Shown here: one piece after another, positions 8,815 through 18,209 of the stretch
Position numbering within the stretch: the first letter of the stretch is position 1
Layout: each line of letters starts with the position of its first letter
NCBI GenBank assembly: GCA_023264975.1
Contig: JAHFUS010000010.1
Span: 1-63,386 of the forward strand
DNA length: 63,386 bases
From: Actinomycetes bacterium
GTDB taxonomy: Bacteria; Actinomycetota; Acidimicrobiia; Acidimicrobiales; GCA-2861595
Reading direction: 5' to 3'
Notes under the pieces: generated by a model
What the model was told of the DNA's origin: nothing
The model's database searches: none
The model's input: only the letters and a program-made list of their open reading frames with translations
Translations under genes and position numbers: made by a program

Positions 8815-9617
8815 CCGTTCGCAAGCGGCTGGCAGGTGGGGCACCACCAGACTTGTCGGGGCGGGTCACCCAGGCGGGCGGTCCGGATGGACGTGCGGCA
8901 GCGGTAGCAGCGCCGGCCGGCGCGGCCGTAGACCCACGGGCCGGCGGGCCCGCCGGGCGGGGCGAACCGGCGGTCGAAGCCCGTGGCCGGGGCCAGGTTG
9001 GCCCGCATGAGACGGGCCGCCTGGTCGACCAGGCGGGCGAGGGTGGCGTCGTCGAGGGCGGACAGCGGCGTCTCGGGGTGGATGCGGGTGGCGAACAGGG
9101 ACTCGCAGCGGTAGATGTTGCCGACGCCGGACACCACCCGCTGGTCCAGCAGCACCTCGCCGGCGGCCCGCTCCGGCGGCTGCCGCCTGGCCCTTCGGAC
9201 CACCTCGCCCACGTCGAGGGGGTCGACCAGCACATCGGGACCGAGGCCGATGATCGAAGGGTGACGGTCCTCCTCGCCGTCGGCCAGTAGTTCCACCACG
9301 GGGGCGTCGAAGCACACCGCGACACGGTCCCCTGCCTCCAGCACCACACGCGCCTGCCACGCCGGCTTCCGCCACCGCCCGCCGGCCGGGTACACGTGCC
9401 ACGAGCCCGTCATCCGCATGTGGGTGTGCAGCACGTCGCCGCCGGAGAACCGGATCAGCAGGTGCTTGGCCCTCGCCTCCACCTTCTCCACCGACTGGCC
9501 GACGAGGCGCTCGGCCGGAACATTCAGGCGCTGCGAGCGGGCGGCGGTGATGGTGCGCCCCTCCAGCCACCGCGCCAACGAGCGGGCGGTCCGGAAGATG
9601 GTGTCGCCCTCAGGCAC
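8811..9617 (-). CDS. nei: Endonuclease VIII-like DNA glycosylase/AP lyase
   Basis: 268 residues beginning MPEGDTIFRTA; after removal of Met the catalytic Pro2 and Glu3 are in place. The H2TH region (DQRVVSGVGNIYRCESLF) and a C-terminal zinc finger (CYRC ... CPTC) are present, and the length is normal. The protein excises oxidised bases and nicks the strand (base-excision repair). It sits directly downstream of lhr on the same strand, separated by a palindromic repeat. Closest by eye to actinobacterial Nei2 proteins. Confidence 0.9.
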   Translation of the reverse strand: MPEGDTIFRTARSLARWLEGRTITAARSQRLNVPAERLVGQSVEKVEARAKHLLIRFSGGDVLHTHMRMTGSWHVYPAGGRWRKPAWQARVVLEAGDRVAVCFDAPVVELLADGEEDRHPSIIGLGPDVLVDPLDVGEVVRRARRQPPERAAGEVLLDQRVVSGVGNIYRCESLFATRIHPETPLSALDDATLARLVDQAARLMRANLAPATGFDRRFAPPGGPAGPWVYGRAGRRCYRCRTSIRTARLGDPPRQVWWCPTCQPLANG

Positions 9618-9624
9618 GGGCGTG

Positions 9625-9669
9625 TTTCGAGTAAATAGGGTGTCGTTTTGACACCCTATTTACTCGAAA
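9625..9669. repeat. 45-bp perfect palindromic element, copy 1 (intergenic nei-lhr)
   Basis: Two perfect 20-bp arms (TTTCGAGTAAATAGGGTGTC and its complement) enclose a GTTTT loop. The arms are about 40% GC in a >70% GC genome. The same element, with a 17-bp perfect core, occurs inside dnaE2 at 34495-34539, and both copies are followed by AGTGG two to three bases later. There is no T-run after it in either direction, so a simple terminator is not the best explanation. I read it as a mobile palindromic element. Confidence 0.85.
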
Positions 9670-9673
9670 GTGG

Positions 9674-12600
9674 TCAGGCATAGCGGATGAGGCCCTTGGG
9701 GGTGGGGACGAAGCCGGCGGCGGCCAAGTGGGGGGCCAGCTCGGGGTCGGAGCGCTCGACGCTGAGGCGGGTGAGGCGGCCGTCGGTGAGCAGGGTGGTG
9801 ACGGCGGCCACCGCCTGGGCTTCCCACTCGCCGTCGTAGGGGCGCAGGGCGACGAGGGCCTTGCCGCCCTTCTCGACGTAGAGGGTGGCCAGGCCGTCGA
9901 GGAGGACGACGTAGGCGCCGGCCACCCGCCGGGGGCCGGTGACGGGCCAGGGCAGGGCCACGCCGTAGGCGTTGGCCGGGTCGGTGGTGGCCAGGACGAC
10001 GGCCGCCGGCGGCTCGCCCGTGCCCGCTGCGCCCCTCGACGAGCGCAGGCGGTCGACGGCGCCGGGCAGGGCGAACTGGGCGCCGCCGAGGCCGGATACG
10101 AAGTAGCCCCGCCGGGCCCGGCCGGACTCCTCCATGGCCCGCAGCACCGGGTACACGCCGGCGAACCCGCCGGGCACGCCCTCGCCCCGTGCCGCCTCCC
10201 GGGTGAGCACTCCGTGGCGCTCGAGGAGGGCGCCGGCCTGGGCGGCGACGGCCTCGGTGGGGCTGACGCCGCCCCGCTCCACCAGCGACCACCGGCCCTG
10301 GCCGCGGGGCGGGCCGAGCACGGTGAGGTTGCCCACACGGGGCCGGCCGCCGGCGCCGCCCCGCTTGGTGGCGGAGCCGCTGCGCCGCCTGCCGCCCTGC
10401 GTCGCCCGCACGGCGGCGAACGAGTCGTTGGTCACCTCGCCCGCCCACACCAGGTCCCACAGGGCGTCGAGGGTGGACACGTCGGTGGCGCCGCCCAGCT
10501 CGCGGAAGAAGCAGGCGCCCCGCGCCGCCAGGACGTCGCGGATGCGGTCGTGCTCGTCGCCCTCGGGCCGGTCGCCCACCGGCGCCGCCCGCGACAGGAC
10601 CGAGCCGCGCAGGTGCAGCGCCACCTTGCCGTCGTCGCGCCCGAGCGGGCCGGCGCCGACCCACATGACCTCGCCGGCGGCCAGCAGCTCGTCGAGGTAG
10701 CGGGGCGTGTAGCCCCGCACCCGGGCGGGCAGCACGTCGCGCTCGAGCACGCTGGCCGGGATGGCCACGCCCTGGAGCTGGGCCACCACTTCGAAGGTGC
10801 GGTCGGGCCCGCCGGCGTCGGCGCCCACGCCCTGCCACGCCGGCAGGAAGCGGGCAAGGGCGTCCTGCCCGGTGGGCTCGACCTCCTTGCGCAGGGCGGC
10901 CAGCGACCGCTGGCGCAGCATGCGCAGCACCTCGGCGTCGCACCACTCCCGCTCGGTGCCGCCGGGCCGGAACTCGCCCCGCAGGACGGTGTTGGCCCGG
11001 GCCAGCGCCGCCAGCTCGGCCCGAACCATCTCGTAGGGGACGCCGAAGCGGCCGGCCGGCTCGGCCGTCCGGAACGGGCCGTGGGTGCGGGCCCACCGGC
11101 GCACCAGTTGGGTGAGGGCGTCGGGCACCGGCTCCAGGAAGGCCTCGGGCACGCCGGGGGGCGTGGAAACACCGAGGGCGTCGCGGTACCGGCCGGCGTC
11201 CTCCGCTGCGATTAGGCGGGGCTCGCCGGCGATGCGCACCTCGACGGCGCGACGGTCCTTCACCAGCGCCGCCGCGAATGGCTTGCGGCAGCGGGCGTCC
11301 AGCTCGTCGGTCGACAGGTCGCCCAAGCGGCGCAGGAGGTCGTGGGCGGCGTCGGGCGTGGCCGCGTGGCGGGAGTCGTCCAGGGCCTGAAGCTCCGCTT
11401 CGAGCTGGGCCAGGGCGGCCGGGTTGATCAGCTCGCGCAGCTCGTCGGACCCGACCAGCTCGGCCAGCATGCGCCGGTCGAGGGTGAGGGCCTGGGCCCG
11501 GCGCTCGGCCAGGGGCGCGTCGCCCTCGTACATGAACGACGCCACGTAGGAAAAGGCCAGCGACGAGGCGAAGGGCGACGGGGTCGGCGTGTCGACGGCG
11601 ACCACCCGCACCCTGCGCGCCCGCAGGTCGGTCATGAGCGACACCAGGGCGGGCAGGTCGAACACGTCCCGGAGGCACTCCCGGTAGGTCTCCAGCAGGA
11701 TCGGGAACGAGCCGTAGTTCGACGCCACCGCCAGCAGGTCGGCGGCCCGCTGGCGCTGCTGCCAAAGGGGCGTGCGGGAACCGGGGCGACGGCGGGGCAG
11801 CAGCAGCGCCCGGGCCGCGTTCTCTCTGAAGCGGGAGGCGAACAGGGCGGACGACCCGACCTCGCCCACCACCAGCTCCTCGATCTCCTCGGGGTCGAGC
11901 ACCACCGCGTCGGCCGGCGGCGCCTCGTCGGCCTCGGGGAGGCGGACGACGATGCCGTCGTCCGACCACACGGCGTGGACCTCGACGTCGAGGCGCCGGC
12001 GGATCTTGGCCTCGATGGCCAGCGCCCACGGGGCGTGGACGCGGGCGCCGAAGGGCGACAGCACGCAGATGCGCCAATCGCCCAGCTCGTCGCGGAAGCG
12101 CTCCACCACCACTTGACGGTCGGTGGGCAGGACGCCGCCGGTCGCCTCGCGCTCCTCGTCGAGGTAGGCGCGCAGGTTGCGCACGGCCAGGGGGTCGAGG
12201 TGGCAGTCGGCGGCCAGGCGCTCGTCGGACCAGCTGTCCACCTCGCGCACGAAGGCGCCGAGGGCGCGGCCCAATTCGTAGGGGCGGCCGATCTGGTCGC
12301 CGTGCCAGAAGGGCATCTTCCCGGGCTCGCCCGGGGCGGGGGTGACGACCACCCGGTCCCGGCTGATCTCCTGGATGCGCCACGTGGTGGCGCCGAGCAC
12401 GAACGTCTCCCCGACCCGGCTCTCGTAGACCATCTCCTCGTCCAGCTCGCCCACCCGGGAGCCCTCGGGGGTGAACACGCCGAACAGGCCCCGGTCGGGG
12501 ATGGTGCCGCCGCTGGTGACGGCGAGCATCTTGGCGCCGGGCCTGGCGCGCAACGTGCCATCGACCCGGTCCCACACCAGGCGGGGGCGGAGCTCGGCGA

Positions 12601-14068
12601 ACTCGTCGGACGGGTAGCGGCCCGAGAGCATGTCGAGTACGCCCTCCAATGCCTCCCGGTTCAGTTCGGCGAACGGGTGGGCGCCGGCGACGGCGGCGGC
12701 GACCTCGTCGACGGTGAGGTCCTCCATCGCCACCATGGCCACGACCTGCTGGGCCAGCACGTCGAGCGGGTTCATAGGGACGCGGGTCTCCTCGATCAGC
12801 CCCTCCACCATGCGCTGTGCGACCACCGCCGCCACCAGCAGGTCGCCCCGGAACTTGGGGAAAATGCGGCCCTTGGACGGCTCGCCCACCTGGTGACCGG
12901 CCCGGCCGATGCGCTGGAGGCCGCTGGCCACCGACGACGGCGCCTCCACCTGTACGACGAGGTCGATGGCGCCCATGTCGATGCCCAGCTCCAGCGACGA
13001 CGTGGCCACCAGCGCCGGCAGCTTGCCCGCCTTGAGGGCGTCCTCCACCTCGAGGCGCTGCTCCCTGGCTACCGAGCCGTGGTGGGCCCGCACCAGCTCC
13101 TCGCCGGCCAGGTCGTTGAGGCGGCCGGACAGGCGCTCGGCCAGCCGGCGGGAATTCACGAAGATGAGGGTGGAGACGTGTTGATGGACCAGGTCGAGCA
13201 GCACAGGGTGGATGGCGGGCCAGATGGACGAGCGCACCTCGGGGTCGCCCGCCGCCGGGCCGCTCATCACCAGTTCCTCGTTCCGCTTGATCGGCTTGCC
13301 CAGCTCGCCCATGTCCTCCACCGGGACGACGACCTGGAGGTCGAGGGCCTTGCGGACGCCGGTGTCGACGACAGTGACGGGCCGCGTCGCGCCGTCTTGG
13401 TCGCGGCCGCCCAGGAAGCGGGCCAGCTCGTCGAGGGGGCGCTGGGTGGCCGACAGCCCGATGCGCTGCGGCGGGCGGCCGCCCGCCTTCTGGATGAGCC
13501 GCTCCAACCGCTCCAGCGAGAGGGCCAGGTGGGTGCCCCGCTTGGTGGCGGCGACCGCGTGGATCTCGTCGACGATCACGTGCTCCACCGAGGCGAGCAC
13601 CTCGGACGCGGCCGAGGTGAGCATGAGGTAGAGCGACTCCGGCGTGGTGATGAGGATGTCGGGCGGGTGGCGGGCGATGTCTCTTCTGTCCCGGGCCGGC
13701 GTGTCGCCGGTGCGGGTGGCGACGGTGATGTGGGGCGGCTCGAGCCCGGCCCGCCCAGCCTCCAGCGCCATGCCGGCGAGGGGCGCCCGCAGGTTGCGCT
13801 CCACGTCGTAGGTGAGCGCCTTGAGGGGGGAGACGTAGAGCACCCGGCACCGCTTCCTGGCATCTTCGGGCGCCGGCGTGGTGAGCAGGCGGTCGAGCGT
13901 CCAGAGGAAGGCGGCCAGCGTCTTGCCCGAGCCGGTGGGGGCCAGGATCAGCGCCGACTGGCCCCGGCTGACGGCGTCCCATCCCTGCTCCTGCGCCGGC
14001 GTGGGCGCCGCGAACGCGGACGTGAACCACGATCGGGTGATTGGCGAGAACCGGTCCAGCGCCGCCAT
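9674..14068 (-). CDS. lhr: Large helicase-related protein Lhr (ATP-dependent DNA helicase)
   Basis: 1464 residues, full length for the family. The superfamily 2 motifs are in order: Walker A APTGSGKT at 44-51, ITTPESLYLMLTS, DEIH box (VIVDEIHAVA), SATQRP, then the C-terminal RecA lobe with FVNSRRLAERL, VATSSLELGIDMG and QRIGRAGHQ. The long remainder covers the winged-helix, barrel and Lhr C-terminal domains. Lhr is a 3'-5' DNA translocase implicated in DNA repair, induced by mitomycin C in mycobacteria. The next gene downstream is nei, so the pair may form a repair unit interrupted only by the palindromic element. Confidence 0.92.
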   Translation of the reverse strand: MAALDRFSPITRSWFTSAFAAPTPAQEQGWDAVSRGQSALILAPTGSGKTLAAFLWTLDRLLTTPAPEDARKRCRVLYVSPLKALTYDVERNLRAPLAGMALEAGRAGLEPPHITVATRTGDTPARDRRDIARHPPDILITTPESLYLMLTSAASEVLASVEHVIVDEIHAVAATKRGTHLALSLERLERLIQKAGGRPPQRIGLSATQRPLDELARFLGGRDQDGATRPVTVVDTGVRKALDLQVVVPVEDMGELGKPIKRNEELVMSGPAAGDPEVRSSIWPAIHPVLLDLVHQHVSTLIFVNSRRLAERLSGRLNDLAGEELVRAHHGSVAREQRLEVEDALKAGKLPALVATSSLELGIDMGAIDLVVQVEAPSSVASGLQRIGRAGHQVGEPSKGRIFPKFRGDLLVAAVVAQRMVEGLIEETRVPMNPLDVLAQQVVAMVAMEDLTVDEVAAAVAGAHPFAELNREALEGVLDMLSGRYPSDEFAELRPRLVWDRVDGTLRARPGAKMLAVTSGGTIPDRGLFGVFTPEGSRVGELDEEMVYESRVGETFVLGATTWRIQEISRDRVVVTPAPGEPGKMPFWHGDQIGRPYELGRALGAFVREVDSWSDERLAADCHLDPLAVRNLRAYLDEEREATGGVLPTDRQVVVERFRDELGDWRICVLSPFGARVHAPWALAIEAKIRRRLDVEVHAVWSDDGIVVRLPEADEAPPADAVVLDPEEIEELVVGEVGSSALFASRFRENAARALLLPRRRPGSRTPLWQQRQRAADLLAVASNYGSFPILLETYRECLRDVFDLPALVSLMTDLRARRVRVVAVDTPTPSPFASSLAFSYVASFMYEGDAPLAERRAQALTLDRRMLAELVGSDELRELINPAALAQLEAELQALDDSRHAATPDAAHDLLRRLGDLSTDELDARCRKPFAAALVKDRRAVEVRIAGEPRLIAAEDAGRYRDALGVSTPPGVPEAFLEPVPDALTQLVRRWARTHGPFRTAEPAGRFGVPYEMVRAELAALARANTVLRGEFRPGGTEREWCDAEVLRMLRQRSLAALRKEVEPTGQDALARFLPAWQGVGADAGGPDRTFEVVAQLQGVAIPASVLERDVLPARVRGYTPRYLDELLAAGEVMWVGAGPLGRDDGKVALHLRGSVLSRAAPVGDRPEGDEHDRIRDVLAARGACFFRELGGATDVSTLDALWDLVWAGEVTNDSFAAVRATQGGRRRSGSATKRGGAGGRPRVGNLTVLGPPRGQGRWSLVERGGVSPTEAVAAQAGALLERHGVLTREAARGEGVPGGFAGVYPVLRAMEESGRARRGYFVSGLGGAQFALPGAVDRLRSSRGAAGTGEPPAAVVLATTDPANAYGVALPWPVTGPRRVAGAYVVLLDGLATLYVEKGGKALVALRPYDGEWEAQAVAAVTTLLTDGRLTRLSVERSDPELAPHLAAAGFVPTPKGLIRYA

Positions 14069-14177
14069 GCCACAAGCGTATGACCCCTTTGTACGCTGCG
14101 CTCCCGGCCCTCGGGGCCCAAACGCGGCCAGTTGCAGCGTGCGGATCGCCGTCGCTCCCGGCGGGTAGCGTCACGGC

Positions 14178-15035
14178 GTGGACTCCGTGCGGTGGGACGA
14201 CCGCCCCCGCCTGCGCCGGCCGGTGCTGATCGCCGCCTTCGAGGGCTGGAACGACGCCGGCGACGGCGCCACCATGGCGGCCCGGTGGCTGGCCGCCACC
14301 TGGGAGGCGCGGGCGTTCGCCACCGTCGACCCGGAGGAGTTCTACGACTTCTCCACCACCCGGCCCCGTGTGCGCCTCACCGACGGCATCACCCGCCGCC
14401 TCGAGTGGCCCGACGGCGAGCTGCAGGCGGCGTCGCCACTCGGCTCGGTGCACGATGTGGTGTTCCTGCATGCGGCCGAGCCGCAGCTGAAGTGGCGCAC
14501 CTACGCCGCCACCGTGGTCGGCGTGGCCCAGTCGCTGGGCGTGGAGTTGGCCATCACCCTGGGCGGGCTGGGCGCCGAGGTGCCCCACACCCGCCCCGTG
14601 CGCGTCACCGGTACGGCGGCCAACCCCGAGCTGGTCGAGCGCCTCGGTCTCCAGCGGTCGATGTACGAGGGGCCCACGGGCATCGTCGGCGTGCTGCACG
14701 ACGCACTCGGGAAGGCGGGCATCCCGTCGGCGTCGCTGTGGGCCAACGTGCCCCACTACATCTCGGGCACGCCGTCACCCAAGGCGGCGTTGGCCCTGGT
14801 GCAGCGCACGGCCAAGCTGCTCGGTGTGCGCCTCGCCGTCCAGGACCTCGTGGTCGCGTCGGCGGCCTACGAGAGCCAGGTCACCGAGGTGGTGGCAGAC
14901 GACGACGACATCTCGGCCTACGTCCGCCGCCTCGAGCTGGGATCGGACGACGAGGACCCGGCGATCGACTGGCCGCCCGGCGACGGCCTGGCCGACGAGG
15001 TCGAGCGCTTCCTGCGGGACCAGTCGCCGGACTGA
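14178..15035 (+). CDS. PAC2-family (proteasome assembly chaperone-like) protein
   Basis: 285 residues from GTG. The start RPVLIAAFEGWNDAGDGATMAARWL and the later segments TLGGLGAEVPHTRPVRVTGTA and GIVGVLHDALGKAGIPSASLWANVPHYI are characteristic of actinobacterial PAC2 proteins. The family resembles eukaryotic proteasome-assembly chaperones; its bacterial role is not settled. It diverges from lhr with about 110 bp between the starts. The acidic C-terminus (DDDD, DDED) is ordinary for the group. No proteasome genes are in the window. Confidence 0.8.
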   Translation: MDSVRWDDRPRLRRPVLIAAFEGWNDAGDGATMAARWLAATWEARAFATVDPEEFYDFSTTRPRVRLTDGITRRLEWPDGELQAASPLGSVHDVVFLHAAEPQLKWRTYAATVVGVAQSLGVELAITLGGLGAEVPHTRPVRVTGTAANPELVERLGLQRSMYEGPTGIVGVLHDALGKAGIPSASLWANVPHYISGTPSPKAALALVQRTAKLLGVRLAVQDLVVASAAYESQVTEVVADDDDISAYVRRLELGSDDEDPAIDWPPGDGLADEVERFLRDQSPD

Positions 15036-15049
15036 TCCCGGCCGGCCGC

Positions 15050-16642
15050 TCAGGGCCGGATGCCGTACCGGCCGAGCGTGACCGCCGCGTCGGGGAAGAC
15101 GGCGGAGGCGGCCGCCAGCAGGTCCTTGGGGCGGGCCAGCCGGTACGCGTTGCGGGCCACGTAGACGCGCAACGCGCAGTCGACCAGGTCGGCGTCGCCC
15201 AGGGCGATCAGCGCCTGGGCCCCCTGCACGTACACGCTGCGGTAGTAGATGCTCTTGCGCGACTCCCAGTACGTCATCGGCTCGGCGGTGCGGCCCTGCC
15301 CGGCGGCCGGGATGGTGGTGGAACGCATGCCGGCCACCGTCCCCTCGACCCGCGCCTCGGCATAGGTCGCCAGCCCCTCGTCGAGCCACGGGTCACGACC
15401 CTGGTTATTCCCCACCAGCCCGTAGAACCACATGTGGGCCACCTCGTGCGACGTCGTGCGACCGCCCGTGCCCGGTCCCTGGAGGACGTGCATCGGGTAC
15501 TCGATGCCCCCGCCCAGCGAAGGCGTGATGGCGAGGGTGTAGGCGGGCCACGGGTAGGGGCCGAAGCGCCGGCCGAAGTCCTCCAGGGCACGCACGACCG
15601 TGGTCAGATAGGTCTGCGGGGAGTCCCCGATGCCGGCGTGCACGCCCACCGTCACCTGCACCGGCTGGGGCGCGTTGGCCGTGGCCGTGGCCGTGGTGAA
15701 GTGGCCGACGGACAGCGCGAAGTCGGGAACGCCCGGCGCCGTCCAGCGCCCGCCTCCCTCGTTGACCCCGGTCGCCAGCACGTCGTAGCCGTCCGGGACG
15801 GTGATGGTGGCGGTGAAGTCGGCGGCAGCCGTGGTGGTGGCCTCGGCGAAGCCCGATGACGCCGGCTCCTCGGCCCACCCGATGCCGGGCTCCCACGCCA
15901 GCAACGGGAAAAAGGAGCCGAGGCGGATGGCGTCGCCGGTGCGGGAGATGCGGTCCGAGACCGTGCCCGGCAGCGTGAGGCGCCACGGCACGGAGATCTC
16001 GACTGCCTGGCCGGCCGCCAGGTTGCCCGGTCGGGCCACGACCGTGGTGGCGTTCTCGCTGACCGCGTCGACCCGTCGCTCTCCCACGAACACGCCGCCG
16101 ATGTCGAGCTGTGCGCCGCCGGCAGCCAGGCGGGGCGAGTTGGCCCACAGCCGGAATACGAGCTTGTCGGTGTCGAGGTCGGGGATGAAGCGCACCGCCG
16201 TCTCGCCTTCCACCACGTTCTCGGCCGGCTTCACGTCGACCCGGAGGGTGTAGCGGGGGCGGTCCTCCCGGAGGCCCTGGCGGGTGGGGATGACGGGACA
16301 CGACGGGGCCGACCCGGCGGGCGCCTGCGCCGAGGTGGTGGTGGATGCGGCCGGACGGGCGGTGGTGGCGGTGGTCGACGACGGGTCTGGGGCAGGGGCA
16401 GGGGCAGGCCCGGTGGTCGAGGCCCGCGGGGCTGGCGCCGCAGTCGAGCTGGACGTGGTCGACGGGCCGGGCGAGGCCACCTTGTCGTTGCCGCACGCCC
16501 CGGCCACGAGGGCGGCGGCGGTAAGCAGGACGGCGAGCGTCGTCGTCCGTCGGCCGCCCACCTGTGGGCCGGCGGCCGGGCTTCTTCTCCCGATGGGCGA
16601 CACCAGACCTCGCGGATCGGGAAAGGAAGGGGGCGACTCCAC
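15050..16642 (-). CDS. Secreted lipoprotein, M1-like zinc metallopeptidase
   Basis: About 530 residues. A lipobox (LTAALVAGAC-type, cleaved before Cys near residue 50) is followed by a Ser/Thr/Pro-rich linker and an N-terminal beta domain. The gluzincin core is GGGIEYP, HEVAHMWFYGLVGNNQGRDPWLDEGLATYAE, i.e. HExxH with the third ligand Glu 18 residues later. The usual GxMEN exopeptidase motif is GGIEYP here. It probably trims peptides at the cell surface. The start may instead be GTG at 16603, giving a shorter signal peptide. Confidence 0.8.
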   Translation of the reverse strand: MESPPSFPDPRGLVSPIGRRSPAAGPQVGGRRTTTLAVLLTAAALVAGACGNDKVASPGPSTTSSSTAAPAPRASTTGPAPAPAPDPSSTTATTARPAASTTTSAQAPAGSAPSCPVIPTRQGLREDRPRYTLRVDVKPAENVVEGETAVRFIPDLDTDKLVFRLWANSPRLAAGGAQLDIGGVFVGERRVDAVSENATTVVARPGNLAAGQAVEISVPWRLTLPGTVSDRISRTGDAIRLGSFFPLLAWEPGIGWAEEPASSGFAEATTTAAADFTATITVPDGYDVLATGVNEGGGRWTAPGVPDFALSVGHFTTATATANAPQPVQVTVGVHAGIGDSPQTYLTTVVRALEDFGRRFGPYPWPAYTLAITPSLGGGIEYPMHVLQGPGTGGRTTSHEVAHMWFYGLVGNNQGRDPWLDEGLATYAEARVEGTVAGMRSTTIPAAGQGRTAEPMTYWESRKSIYYRSVYVQGAQALIALGDADLVDCALRVYVARNAYRLARPKDLLAAASAVFPDAAVTLGRYGIRP

Positions 16643-16697
16643 GGGCCCATGCTCGCAGGCTCGGGCCCCGTCCCCGGCGCGGCGGTCCTAGCCTCTC

Positions 16698-17189
16698 GTG
16701 GCGATGACGGCCGACAACCTCGTCCCCACCTGTGTGTGGCGCATCTCACCCGAGCTGGTGGTGGCGCTCGACGACCGCTTCGGAGAGCCGGTGGACGCCT
16801 ACGTGAACGGCTCGCAGGTGTGGATCCGCGACGACGGGCCCGGCGGGACCGCCATCGAGTGGCGCCTCCACCCGGTGGCCGGGTTCCGCCGCCCGGCCGG
16901 CCTCGGCACCTACGAACTGTTCCCCACCATCGCCCTGGCGCTGGCCGGCGACGGCCCGCCGGCGGAGGCGCCCGAGTCGCTCTGGGACGGGCTCGAGGCC
17001 TTCCCCGCCTACGGCGACGAGACGGAGCCGGCCCTGCTACGCCAGGCCGCCATGGCCTCGCTCGGCCTCACCCCCGACGCCGCCGGCCTGGCCGACCACC
17101 GCTCGATCGGCGACGAGTGGGAGCGCACCGGCGGCCAGGTCTCGGTGATCGAGAGCCTGCTGCGCCAGCTGGGCGCCCCGTCGCTCTAG
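16698..17189 (+). CDS. Conserved hypothetical protein
   Basis: 163 residues from GTG (ATG at 16704 also possible). I do not recognise a named family. It is acidic and soluble with no signal or membrane segment; the middle contains IEWRLHPVAGFRRPAGLGTYELFPTIALALAG, and the C-terminus has RSIGDEWERTGGQVSVIESLLRQLG. Base composition and codon third positions match its neighbours. Its stop overlaps the stop end of the convergent NUDIX gene by 4 bp. Confidence 0.65.
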   Translation: MAMTADNLVPTCVWRISPELVVALDDRFGEPVDAYVNGSQVWIRDDGPGGTAIEWRLHPVAGFRRPAGLGTYELFPTIALALAGDGPPAEAPESLWDGLEAFPAYGDETEPALLRQAAMASLGLTPDAAGLADHRSIGDEWERTGGQVSVIESLLRQLGAPSL

Positions 17190-17878
17190 GTCGACGGCAG
17201 ATCGGTCCGCAGCGCGGAGGGGGGGCGGGGCGGGTCGAACAGGGCTTCGACGGCCTCGCCCCGGATGGCGGCGAAGGCGGCGTCGCCCCACCGGTCCACA
17301 CCGGCCAGCGGCGAGGGCAGGGAGTCCCGGGCGAACCACCCCGCGTCGAGGCACTCGAGCGGGTGGGCCTTGAGGGTGCCCCCCAGCGCCCGGCAGTGGA
17401 ACACCACCGAGTAGAGCGGGATGCGGGTGAAGCCGAGGCGCATGCCGTCGAGAACGGCCAGCAGACCCACGGGCTCGGCCTCGATGCCGGCCTCCTCCCA
17501 CACCTCCTTCACCGCCACCTCCGAGGCCGAGTAGCCCACGTCGGCCCACCCAGTGGGGTACAGCCAAATGCCCGAGTCGGCCCGGCGCACCAGGAGTAGC
17601 TCGCCCCGGTCGTTGCCCACCACGGCGCCCACCGCCACCTTCGGCGTGACGTACCCGGCAACCCCCTCGCCCACCGAGCGCATCCACTCCGCCACCAGCG
17701 CGTCGGCCGGGAGCGGGTGGCCGGCGGCGGCGCGCATGTCGGCCGCCACCTTCAGCACCTCCTCGAAGCGCTCCCGCTCGTAGAGGTTCTCGGTGAAGCC
17801 GAGGCCCGTGCGGGCGATGCCCGACAGGGCCTCACTCCACCGCACCAGGTCCGACGTCGACGCCGGTTCCTCGTCCAC
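17186..17878 (-). CDS. NUDIX hydrolase with helical N-terminal domain
   Basis: 230 residues from GTG at 17878 (VDEEPASTSDLVRWSEALSG). An N-terminal helical module (to about residue 75) of the type found in hydrolases of X-linked nucleoside diphosphates is followed by a NUDIX fold. The box is visible as GWADVGYSASEVAVKEVWEEAGIEAE. The glycine expected five to six residues before REVxEE is replaced by a small variation, but the metal-binding EVWEEAG is intact. The likely substrate is a nucleoside diphosphate derivative. The start choice is uncertain by a few codons. Confidence 0.8.
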   Translation of the reverse strand: MDEEPASTSDLVRWSEALSGIARTGLGFTENLYERERFEEVLKVAADMRAAAGHPLPADALVAEWMRSVGEGVAGYVTPKVAVGAVVGNDRGELLLVRRADSGIWLYPTGWADVGYSASEVAVKEVWEEAGIEAEPVGLLAVLDGMRLGFTRIPLYSVVFHCRALGGTLKAHPLECLDAGWFARDSLPSPLAGVDRWGDAAFAAIRGEAVEALFDPPRPPSALRTDLPST

Positions 17879-17941
17879 GGCCGTGGAGGCTAACGCCGCG
17901 GCTGGCAGTATTGGGCACCCGGACCCGAGGAGGACGCCGAG

Positions 17942-18190
17942 ATGGCCCAGAGCCTGGACGAAGCGCGCAGGAGGCTGGACGACGAATTCGGGCAGGTGCG
18001 CCGGCGCCTGGCCAAGATCCACAAGGCGCTCGACAAGGTGGAGGAGGCCGGGCCCGAGGACGACCTGCACGACCTCCTGAAGGACCTGGAGGACGAGGTG
18101 AAGGAGGTGCGCACCGGAGGGCTCACCGGCTCCGGTGCCAACGGCCACCGCCGCGCCCTCGACGACTACAGGCAGATCAAGTCCGGCTGA
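17942..18190 (+). CDS. Small charged coiled-coil protein
   Basis: 82 residues, MAQSLDEARRRLDDEFGQ to YRQIKSG. Heptad-like patterns run through RLDDEFGQVRRRLAKIHKALDKVEEAGPEDDLHDLLKDLEDEVKEV in overlapping pieces, predicting one long coiled coil. There is no signal peptide. A purine-rich GAGGACGCCGAG precedes the ATG. It diverges from the NUDIX gene with about 60 bp between starts. Function unknown. Confidence 0.6.
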   Translation: MAQSLDEARRRLDDEFGQVRRRLAKIHKALDKVEEAGPEDDLHDLLKDLEDEVKEVRTGGLTGSGANGHRRALDDYRQIKSG

Positions 18191-18209
18191 CCGCCGGCTG
18201 CCGGACCAG

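Noticed and set aside
9625-9669. Palindrome as a plain rho-independent terminator
   Set aside because: No U-tract follows on either strand, and the same element lies inside a coding region at 34495-34539.
11342-14083. A 913-codon open frame antisense to lhr
   Set aside because: High-GC shadow: Arg/Gly/Ala-rich, no motif, whereas the opposite strand encodes a complete helicase.
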